Shown: positions 57,374 through 64,000 of the stretch, in pieces | How positions within the stretch are numbered: the first letter of the stretch is position 1 | How the letters are laid out: every line of letters begins with the position of its first letter | Source of the DNA: Flavobacterium sp. 90 | GTDB taxonomy: Bacteria; Bacteroidota; Bacteroidia; Flavobacteriales; Flavobacteriaceae | Length of the DNA stretch: 64,000 nucleotides | Assembly (NCBI RefSeq): GCF_004339525.1 | Contig: NZ_SMGE01000001.1 | Coordinates: 1,798,001-1,862,000, forward strand | Direction of reading: 5' to 3' | The notes under the pieces: generated by a model | Told to the model about the DNA's origin: nothing | Databases searched by the model: none | What the model saw: the letters and a program-made list of their open reading frames with translations, nothing else | Program-made: the position numbers and the translations under genes

Positions 57374-57381
57374 CAAATTTA
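57374..57381 (-). promoter_or_regulatory. Probable -7 box of murF-alr
   Basis: On the minus strand TAAATTTG fits TAnnTTTG, 18 bases before the start codon, giving a very short leader. A TTG at ideal distance is lacking. Confidence 0.45.
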
Positions 57382-57389
57382 AAAAAAGG

Positions 57390-57670
57390 ATTGCCACCAA
57401 TTTCACAAATTTTCACTAATTATTTGCGCGTATTTCTTTGCCGCAGATAAAAAAGTTTACCACGAATTAGCACTAATTCTCTGCGGGTAGTTTTTTGCCA
57501 CAGATTAATGGGGTTAAAATGATTTTCCTATCTGTGTGCATTTGCTTAAATCTGCGTGAAGCAAACTCAAAGCAGATTAAAAAAATTCGTGCTAATTCGT
57601 GGAATTCGTGGCAAAAAAAACTTGATCTATATAAAGAATCATTTTAATCCCATTAATCTGTGGCAAAAAA
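57390..57670. repeat. Multi-unit GCCAC / GTGGC palindrome cluster
   Basis: TTGCCACCAATTTCACAAAT, TACCACGAATTAGCACTAAT and TGCCACAGATTAATGGGGTT on the left face ATTCGTGCTAATTCGTGGAA, TTCGTGGCAAAA and CATTAATCTGTGGCAA on the right. It forms nested long hairpins in the gap between divergent genes and is the largest cluster of this family in the window. Confidence 0.8.
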
Positions 57671-57694
57671 ATAAGGCAAAAAACATTATTTGAT

Positions 57695-57702
57695 TATATT
57701 TG
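57695..57702 (+). promoter_or_regulatory. -7 box of the membrane-protein gene at 57727
   Basis: TATATTTG fits TAnnTTTG. It includes an in-frame TTG at 57700, which cannot be the start; the next TTG at 57727 is then the likely start. Confidence 0.5.
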
Positions 57703-57726
57703 CTTAACACCACTAAATACAACGTT

Positions 57727-58332
57727 TTGAAAAAAATCCTTCCTATATTTTCCTATATCCTGCATCCTATTTTCATCTCGATGTATGCTACATTATTTTA
57801 TCTTTTTTGTAAAAATGACGTCTTTACAAATCAGGAAAAATATTATGTTTTATTTCAGATTCTAATTATCACAATTCTTGTTCCGATATTGTTTTTCTTA
57901 TTATTACGTTCAACAGGACATGTAAATTCTGTAATGGTTCACGAAACTTCACAACGCAAAATACCGCTTATTTTACAATGCTTTTTGTATATTTTACTGG
58001 TAAAAAGAAGCATTCTTATTACGCGTTATCCAGAACTGCATTTCTTTTTTCTAGGCGCTTTGTTTAGCACAATTTTGGCTTTGGTATGTTCGCTTTTTAA
58101 AGTTAAAGCAAGTTTGCACATGATGGCAATTAGTGGATTTGCAATTTTTGTAATTGGACTAAATATTCATTTACAAATGCAAAATCCTTATTGGTCTGCG
58201 CTATTGATTTTATTGACGGGAATTGTTGCTTCTTCACGATTAGAAATGGAAGCACATTCGCCTAATGAACTATTAATTGGGACGTTTATTGGAATTTTAC
58301 CGCAGTTGTTATTTCTGTATTTGTGGTTATAA
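57727..58332 (+). CDS. Integral membrane protein, possibly PAP2-related
   Basis: 201 residues from a TTG start (MKKILPIFSYILHPIFIS), chosen because the upstream TTG lies in the promoter box. Five or six membrane helices. The region KASLHMMAISGFAIFVIGLN and SRLEMEAHSPNELLIGTFIG resembles the last motifs of PAP2-type phosphatases (His in SLHM; His in EAHSPNE), but the first KxxxxxxRP motif is absent. So it is at best a remote relative; enzymatic function is uncertain. Its last six bases overlap the convergent gene. Confidence 0.7.
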   Translation: MKKILPIFSYILHPIFISMYATLFYLFCKNDVFTNQEKYYVLFQILIITILVPILFFLLLRSTGHVNSVMVHETSQRKIPLILQCFLYILLVKRSILITRYPELHFFFLGALFSTILALVCSLFKVKASLHMMAISGFAIFVIGLNIHLQMQNPYWSALLILLTGIVASSRLEMEAHSPNELLIGTFIGILPQLLFLYLWL

Positions 58333-59034
58333 TATGTAGAATATCAATCCTGCATTCAGCGTTTGTACATCAATACTTTGTCCTGAAGTAGTTTTCACCT
58401 CTTTTTTAAACAAAGTATTTAAACCATAATTGATATAAACATTCCAGGTATTATAACCCGTAGCCAGATAAACTCCGTATTGAAATTTATTGATATCAGG
58501 ATTGTTCTTTACTGAATAAGTCGCTTCGCCATTGTCTAACATAGATTTATTAGCAATGACATAGCTAAATTTAACTCCGGCATAAACTCTCCAGAATTTA
58601 TAACTTTCATAAGTCGAGTTTCTCCAGCGAAATTCTATTGGAAGATCAACTAAATATTGACGGTATTTATTTGAAGTAATATCATTGTAATCGCTCACTT
58701 CATAAGCACGTGTTCCGTCTGGTGTTCTGGAAATCGTTAGATTCTGAAAATAATTCTGATAGCTTAATCCTAAACCTGCAGCGATTGCAAAAGTCCTTTT
58801 TTTATTGATTGGCATATCACGCAGGAATCCGGCAGAAAGTCCTGCAGAAAATTTATTCTGTTTAAGGCCTTGCGGAATCTGAGTCAGAAGATTATAGGTA
58901 ATCGAAAAATAAAACTGATCTTCACGATATAACGAATCTATTTTTACTATCGGTTCGATTTTAGGTTTTGTATCTTCTTGAGAAAAACCATTTAAAAACG
59001 ATATTAAAAACAAACAACTAAAAAGGAATCGCAT
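58327..59034 (-). CDS. Outer-membrane beta-barrel protein, PorT-like
   Basis: 235 residues from MRFLFSCLFLISFLNGFSQ (signal peptide); an upstream Met adds ten residues. The mature part is a small barrel with alternating strands: QFYFSITYNLLTQIP, FAIAAGLGLSYQNYF, YLVDLPIEFRWRN, FWRVYAGVKFSYVIANK, NVYINYGLNTLF and a C-terminal LNAGLIFYIL. Length and pattern match the PorT family, whose members in P. gingivalis and F. johnsoniae (SprT) are needed for type IX secretion. Whether this is the true PorT or a paralogue cannot be decided here. Confidence 0.7.
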   Translation of the reverse strand: MRFLFSCLFLISFLNGFSQEDTKPKIEPIVKIDSLYREDQFYFSITYNLLTQIPQGLKQNKFSAGLSAGFLRDMPINKKRTFAIAAGLGLSYQNYFQNLTISRTPDGTRAYEVSDYNDITSNKYRQYLVDLPIEFRWRNSTYESYKFWRVYAGVKFSYVIANKSMLDNGEATYSVKNNPDINKFQYGVYLATGYNTWNVYINYGLNTLFKKEVKTTSGQSIDVQTLNAGLIFYIL

Positions 59035-59242
59035 ATCGAGTTTTGGTTTTAAAGAGTTTTTCAAGTAAACGTTTTTTTAAGGTCAATTTATTTTACTTAC
59101 AAATATAATATAATGCTAGTTCAGGAGACAATTAGAAAGTAATTATTCTCTTTTTAACGACGAATAAAACCTTTTGTTGCGCTTTTTTCAATAAATAAAC
59201 AACAGAATCAAAAAAACAGCGCATTTTTTCATTGCTCTTTTA

Positions 59243-59250
59243 TACCTTTG
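59243..59250 (+). promoter_or_regulatory. -7 box very close to a start codon
   Basis: TACCTTTG fits TAnnTTTG and ends six bases before the ATG at 59257, so the transcript may be leaderless. No ideal TTG upstream. It makes the TTG at 59248 impossible as start. Confidence 0.45.
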
Positions 59251-59256
59251 CCTTGC

Positions 59257-59610
59257 ATGAAGAAAAAGCAGCTCATATTAAGTGTTTCTTTCGCTCTAAC
59301 AATATTGTTCTCAATATTGTTTCAGTCGATACACAGTTATGAGCATATTGTAAAGCAACTTTCAGAAAAGCAATGCCACCACAACTACAATGATCCAAGT
59401 GGCGAAATAACGCATCAGCACCATAATTATGACTTATGTTACGTATGTCATTTTGCTTTTGGAAGTTATATTGTTCCTCAGGAAATTTCAATTCAATTTC
59501 ACACATTCAATAAAGAAATCCCTTATTTCTTTACTCTTTCAGAAAAAATATATTCGTTTTCAGAAAGCGCTTATTTATTACGTGGTCCGCCTCAATCTAT
59601 AGTTTCTTAA
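59257..59610 (+). CDS. Exported His/Cys-rich protein upstream of TonB receptor
   Basis: 117 residues with an N-terminal hydrophobic helix (LILSVSFALTILFSILFQSI). Just after it HSYEH, QCHHNY, THQHHNYDLCYVCHFAF form a dense cluster of His and Cys (about 28-72) fit to bind a metal ion such as zinc or copper. The C-terminus is plain. Proteins of this kind stand just upstream of TonB receptors in flavobacteria, as I recall; here the receptor starts 161 bases later on the same strand. Confidence 0.65.
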   Translation: MKKKQLILSVSFALTILFSILFQSIHSYEHIVKQLSEKQCHHNYNDPSGEITHQHHNYDLCYVCHFAFGSYIVPQEISIQFHTFNKEIPYFFTLSEKIYSFSESAYLLRGPPQSIVS

Positions 59611-59771
59611 ATTTTCGATTACTCGAAATAAAATCAAAATCTTTTTAATCTAATTCAAAAAAATTAGTCGATTTCCCCATTCTGAAACTTTTTAGAATCG
59701 GCAAATGTTACTATTATTTTTAGTTTTTATTTTCAAAGAAAAAAATCAATTAACTATAGCATCATTTTCAA

Positions 59772-61982
59772 ATGAAAAAAATAATATTAGCCCTAATTTT
59801 AGGGTTTTCGGGCCTGCTTTCGGCTCAAAATTCTGTTTCAGGAACAGTAACCAATCTTCAAAATCAGCCTATTGCAAACGTTTCTGTTTATGCGCCTGAA
59901 TTGCATAAAGGAACGAAAACTGACGAAAACGGAAAATACGAATTCAAAAATCTTCCACACGGAAGCTTTAGACTTGCTTTTACTTTTGTTGGGTTTACAA
60001 CTCAAAATAAAACAATCGATAAATTATTAAAAGAAAACACCTTAGACGTAACGCTTACAGAATCTATTTTTGAAATGGATGAAGTTGTAGTTTCAACGCC
60101 TTTCAACAAATTGCAATCGCAAAACGTAATGAAAGTCGAGCATGAAAGCATTAAAACATTGCAACAAAAAGGAACTTCGACTTTGATCGAAGGTTTAGCC
60201 ACAATTCCTGGAGTTTCACAGATTTCTACTGGAACTTCTATCGGAAAACCGGTAATTCGCGGACTTAGCGGAAATCGTGTTTTGGTATATTCGCAAGGTG
60301 TTCGTATCGAAAATCAACAGTTTGGAGACGAACATGGTTTAGGTTTAAATGATGCGGGAATAGAAAGCGTTGAAGTTATAAAAGGTCCTGCTTCTTTACT
60401 ATATGGTTCTGATGCTTTGGGTGGAGTTTTGTATTTTAATCCTGAAAAATTTGCTGACGCCAATACATTTAAAGCTAATTTCAGTCAAAAATATTTCACA
60501 AATACGCAAGGAAGCAATTCATCGATTGGATTAAAAACTTCTACTGACAACTGGAAATTTCTTGCTCGCGGAAGTTTCAACACACATTCTGATTATAAAA
60601 TTGGTGATAACGGCGATCGTGTAACCAACACGCGTTATAATGAAACTGATTTTAAAACCGGAATTGGATATAGCAACTCTAGTTTTTCAAGTGTTTTGAG
60701 ATACAATTACAATAAACTTGATCTTGGAATGCCGGATAACGGAATCGCAGAACAATCTACAAGCAAAAATACGGAGTTTCCGAGACAAGGAATCTTCAAT
60801 CATTTATTGAGTTTAAACAACGTAATCTTTTTTGAAAACTCAAAATTAGATGTTGATTTAGGTTATATCGCCAATGACAGAAGCGAATTTGAAGACAGCA
60901 ACCAAGCTTCTCTTCATATGAAACTGAATACTTTTAATTATAATGCTAAATATCATTTCCCGAAATTTGGTAAAATTGAAGCTATTTTTGGTGTTCAGGG
61001 AATGCACCAAACCAACAAAAACTCTGGTGAAGAATACTTAATTCCCGACGCAACAACAAATGATTTTGGTGCTTTTGGAACTGCAAATTACGAATGGGGA
61101 AGCAATGTTTTGCAAGCAGGATTACGTTTTGACAATAGAAAAATAACTTCTATTGCACACGGAACTGAAGGCGAAGAAGGTTATTTTCTACCATTAGACC
61201 GATCATTTGACAGTTTTAATGCTTCTTTGGGTTATAAAACAAAACTTGCTGAACCTTTAACGCTTCGATTGAATGTAGCTTCTGGATTTAGAGCACCAAA
61301 TTTAGCCGAGTTAACTTCTAATGGAGTTCACGAAGGGACTAACCGATATGAAATTGGAAAAGCTGATTTGAAAACGGAACAAAACGTTCAGACGGATTTA
61401 AATTTAGAATATAAAAACACACATTTTGAGTTTTTCATTAACGGATTTTATAATCATATAAACAACTATATCTATACTTCGCCAACTGGAGAAATACGAG
61501 ATAATAATGATGTTTTTGCCTATATTCAGGACAATGCTAATTTGTATGGTGGTGAAGTTGGTTTGCATTTTCATCCACATCCATTAGATTGGTTGCATTT
61601 TGAAACTAGTTTTGAAACCGTAACCGGAAAAAAACAAAATGGTGATTATTTACCTTTAATTCCGGCAAACAATTGGAATAATACTTTAAGAACAGAGTTC
61701 AAAATCAAAGATTGGTTCCAGGAAGGTTATGCTTCTCTAAACGTTTCTTCTACTTTTAATCAAAATAATGTAAGCGGTTTTGAAACAGCTTCAAACGGTT
61801 ATACTTTAGTAAATCTTGGTTTTGGCGGAACTGTAAAACTAGGAAAACACGCTTTTGATGTAAACTTGAACGGAAACAATTTATTCGACAAAAAATACAT
61901 TGCTCACCTTTCAAGATTAAAAACAGACGGTATTCCAAATATTGGAAGAAACATCGTTCTGGGAGTTAATTTCAACTTATAA
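59772..61982 (+). CDS. TonB-dependent outer-membrane receptor
   Basis: 736 residues. Signal peptide ends LLSAQ, then a carboxypeptidase-regulatory-like domain (SGTVTNLQNQPIANVSVYAP, TDENGKYEFKNLPHGSFRL; about 23-105). The plug follows (GVSQISTGTSIGKPVIRGLS, IESVEVIKGPASLLYGSDAL), then the 22-strand barrel ending in NIVLGVNFNL. The loop HFHPHPLDWLHFE has many His. With the His/Cys-rich neighbour this suggests a metal, zinc most likely, as in ZnuD-type receptors; that is inference. It has no SusD-like partner. Confidence 0.88.
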   Translation: MKKIILALILGFSGLLSAQNSVSGTVTNLQNQPIANVSVYAPELHKGTKTDENGKYEFKNLPHGSFRLAFTFVGFTTQNKTIDKLLKENTLDVTLTESIFEMDEVVVSTPFNKLQSQNVMKVEHESIKTLQQKGTSTLIEGLATIPGVSQISTGTSIGKPVIRGLSGNRVLVYSQGVRIENQQFGDEHGLGLNDAGIESVEVIKGPASLLYGSDALGGVLYFNPEKFADANTFKANFSQKYFTNTQGSNSSIGLKTSTDNWKFLARGSFNTHSDYKIGDNGDRVTNTRYNETDFKTGIGYSNSSFSSVLRYNYNKLDLGMPDNGIAEQSTSKNTEFPRQGIFNHLLSLNNVIFFENSKLDVDLGYIANDRSEFEDSNQASLHMKLNTFNYNAKYHFPKFGKIEAIFGVQGMHQTNKNSGEEYLIPDATTNDFGAFGTANYEWGSNVLQAGLRFDNRKITSIAHGTEGEEGYFLPLDRSFDSFNASLGYKTKLAEPLTLRLNVASGFRAPNLAELTSNGVHEGTNRYEIGKADLKTEQNVQTDLNLEYKNTHFEFFINGFYNHINNYIYTSPTGEIRDNNDVFAYIQDNANLYGGEVGLHFHPHPLDWLHFETSFETVTGKKQNGDYLPLIPANNWNNTLRTEFKIKDWFQEGYASLNVSSTFNQNNVSGFETASNGYTLVNLGFGGTVKLGKHAFDVNLNGNNLFDKKYIAHLSRLKTDGIPNIGRNIVLGVNFNL

Positions 61983-61987
61983 TTTTT

Positions 61988-62180
61988 TAATTTAACCGCA
62001 AAGCGCGCAAAGTTTTTATACATGCTTGACTTTGTAAAAGCAAAAAGTTCACAAAGCTTTGCGCACTTTGCGGTTAAAATATTTACAAAGTTTTCTATCC
62101 ACACAAAGCTTTGCTGACTTTACATTTTCTAACAATACCTAGTAGATAAAATCTTTGCGCGCTTTGCGGTTAAACATTTA
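61988..62180. repeat. CGCAAAG-family repeats before the S9 gene
   Basis: TTTAACCGCAAAGCGCGCAAAG pairs with CTTTGCGCACTTTGCGGTTAAA, followed by a second partial unit CTTTGCGCGCTTTGCGGTTAAA. They occupy most of the gap up to the promoter of the next gene. Confidence 0.8.
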
Positions 62181-62199
62181 TCTATCTCACAAAAAGCAC

Positions 62200-62207
62200 T
62201 ATTTTTG
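62200..62207 (+). promoter_or_regulatory. -7 box of the prolyl oligopeptidase gene
   Basis: TATTTTTG fits TAnnTTTG, 22 bases before the ATG. The -33 region is not clear. Confidence 0.45.
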
Positions 62208-62229
62208 CCGCAATTGTTAATCATAAATT

Positions 62230-64000
62230 ATGAAAAAAACATTTCTTATAATGGCTATCACAACCGCAGGAATTTCATTTGGACAGAATAAGATTAAGTA
62301 TCCTGAAACTAAAAAAGGAGAAACTGTTGACGTTTATTTTGATACAAAAGTAAGCGATCCTTATCGTTGGCTTGAAGACGATAAATCAGCCGAAACCGGA
62401 GCTTGGGTAAAAGCTCAAAATGAGCTTACTTATAGCTATTTGGACAAAATCCCTTTCCGTGATGAGTTGAAAAAACGCATGGAAAAACTTTGGAACCATG
62501 AAAAAATTGACGCTCCAACTACAGAAGGAAAATTTGCTTATTACTCAAAAAATAACGGGCTTCAGAATCAATCTGTTGTTTACAGAAAAGGACAAGATGG
62601 TAAAGAGGAAGTTTTCTTAGATCCAAATACTTTTTCTAAAGATGGAACTACTTCGCTTGGCGGATTAGATTTTTCTAAAGACGGATCAAAAGCTGCTTAT
62701 GCAATTTCTGAAGGTGGAAGCGATTGGAGAAAAGTAATCATTATCGATGCAATATCTAAGAAGGTTTTGGAAGACACATTGGTCGATGTAAAATTTAGCG
62801 ATGTTTCATGGCATGGAAATGAAGGTTTCTATTATTCTAGTTACGACAAACCAAAAGGAAGTGAATTGTCTGCAAAAACAGATCAGCATAAATTGTATTT
62901 TCATAAGTTAGGAACTTCTCAAAAAGAAGATAAAGTAGTTTTTGGTGCAGATCAAAAACGCAGATATGTTGGCGGTTTTGTTACTGACGATGATCGTTTT
63001 TTAGTAATTACTGCAGCAAATTCGACTTACGGAAACGAGTTATACATTAAAGATTTAACGGTTGCTAATAGTCCAATCATTACTATTGTAGACAATTTTA
63101 ATACTTCAAATTCTATTATTGAAAATGATGGTAATAAATTATTTATCGAAACAGATTTAAATGCTCCAAACAGCCGAGTTGTTTCTGTTGATGTAAAAAA
63201 TCCGAAGCCTGAAAACTGGAAAGATTTTATTCCTGAAACTCAAAATATTTTAACACCTTCAACTGGTGGTGGTTATTTCTTTGCCAATTATACTAAAGAT
63301 GCTGTTTCGTTTGTACAACAATACGATTATAACGGAAAACTAGTTCGTGAAATCAAACTTCCGGCGGTAGGAACTGCAGGCGGATTTCATGGAAAAAAAC
63401 ACGACAAAACATTATATTACAGCTTTACAAACTATACTACTCCCGGAACCATTTATTTTCTGGAACCAAAATCAGGTAAATCTGAAGTGTATCAAAGACC
63501 TAAAGTTGATTTCAAAAGTGAAGAATATGAGTCTAAACAAGTATTCTATACTTCAAAAGACGGAACTAAAATTCCGATGATTATCACGTGTAAAAAAGGA
63601 ACAAAATTAAACGGTAAAAATCCAACTATTCTTTATGGTTACGGTGGATTCAACGTAAGTTTAACGCCAAGTTTTAGTAATTCAAACGCTGTTTGGTTAG
63701 AAAACGGCGGCGTTTATGCTGTTGCCAATTTAAGAGGTGGTGGTGAATATGGTAAAAAATGGCACGATGAAGGAACTAAATTGCAAAAACAAAATGTATT
63801 TGACGATTTTATTGCTGCCGGTGAATATTTGATTGCTCAAAAATATACTTCATCAGATTTCTTGGCAATTCGTGGGGGTTCTAATGGTGGTTTATTAGTT
63901 GGTGCAACAATGACACAACGTCCTGATCTTATGAAAGTGGCACTGCCAGCAGTTGGCGTAATGGATATGTTACGTTACCATACTTTTACTGCCGGTGCGG
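62230..64000 (+). CDS. Exported prolyl oligopeptidase (S9A), C-terminus beyond window
   Basis: About 590 residues visible from MKKTFLIMAITTAGISFGQ (signal peptide). The N-terminal S9A segment has VSDPYRWLEDDKSAETGAWV; the propeller follows, then the hydrolase domain with LYGYGGFNVSLTPSF, ANLRGGGEYGKKWHDEG and the catalytic Ser in IRGGSNGGLLVGATM. The catalytic Asp and His lie outside the window. It cleaves short peptides after proline, probably in the periplasm. Reading frame is open to the end. Confidence 0.95.
   Translation, partial: MKKTFLIMAITTAGISFGQNKIKYPETKKGETVDVYFDTKVSDPYRWLEDDKSAETGAWVKAQNELTYSYLDKIPFRDELKKRMEKLWNHEKIDAPTTEGKFAYYSKNNGLQNQSVVYRKGQDGKEEVFLDPNTFSKDGTTSLGGLDFSKDGSKAAYAISEGGSDWRKVIIIDAISKKVLEDTLVDVKFSDVSWHGNEGFYYSSYDKPKGSELSAKTDQHKLYFHKLGTSQKEDKVVFGADQKRRYVGGFVTDDDRFLVITAANSTYGNELYIKDLTVANSPIITIVDNFNTSNSIIENDGNKLFIETDLNAPNSRVVSVDVKNPKPENWKDFIPETQNILTPSTGGGYFFANYTKDAVSFVQQYDYNGKLVREIKLPAVGTAGGFHGKKHDKTLYYSFTNYTTPGTIYFLEPKSGKSEVYQRPKVDFKSEEYESKQVFYTSKDGTKIPMIITCKKGTKLNGKNPTILYGYGGFNVSLTPSFSNSNAVWLENGGVYAVANLRGGGEYGKKWHDEGTKLQKQNVFDDFIAAGEYLIAQKYTSSDFLAIRGGSNGGLLVGATMTQRPDLMKVALPAVGVMDMLRYHTFTAGA

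Overview
The window comes from a Bacteroidota bacterium, most likely a Flavobacterium or close relative. The evidence is an AT-rich base composition, promoters of the Bacteroidota type (TTG, 18-21 bases, TAnnTTTG), no Shine-Dalgarno sequences before genes, a 16S 3' end of the flavobacterial kind, a fused MurF-alanine racemase, SusC-like/TonB biology, and dense families of palindromic intergenic repeats.

Layout. 1-4357: a tripartite drug-efflux operon on the minus strand (TolC, EmrA-like adaptor, MFS pump cut by the window edge) next to an AraC regulator. 4453-13538: a complete ribosomal RNA operon on the minus strand (16S, tRNA-Ile, tRNA-Ala, 23S, 5S) with three tandem promoters, set between two identical tRNA-Asp genes and two related copies of a roughly 200-base repeat. 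13625-22550: a DUF58 protein and M1 aminopeptidase pair, three small exported proteins (one a decayed copy of its neighbour), a divergent LytTR/TPR-kinase two-component pair, and thioredoxin. 22796-25255: an AsmA-like protein. 25772-28978: a compact four-gene restriction-modification cassette: XRE controller, C5-cytosine methyltransferase, EcoRII-like nuclease and Vsr mismatch nuclease. 29110-34833: small genes (HPF, exported WrbA-RidA fusion, NTF2-like), an intact IS481-type element with a 5-base target duplication, and a lipoprotein with three HGQPGHRCDI-type repeats. 35096-38671: ammonium transporter, TrmB, LysE-type exporter and an alkyltransferase-like protein. 38717-46402: a sigma-54-type two-component system divergent from a MacAB-type ABC exporter. 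46490-51093: L,D-transpeptidase, then an iron-sulfur group (Mrp, Nfu, ferredoxin). 51176-54816: a SUKH/DUF6058-like pair, Asd, an unknown protein and MscL. 54884-64000: MurF-Alr, two membrane or outer-membrane proteins, a His/Cys-rich protein with a TonB receptor, and a prolyl oligopeptidase cut by the window edge.

How it fits together. Most genes are core housekeeping. The clearest accessory module is the restriction-modification-Vsr cassette, bracketed by inverted copies of a repeat also targeted by the IS element. A second structured repeat, with conserved ATCCTTTTGTG and CACAAAAGAT arms, appears at three places and is the most interesting unexplained non-coding signal. The two signalling systems each sit divergently next to likely targets, and the sigma-54 system has a recognisable two-dyad binding region plus a candidate -24/-12 promoter.
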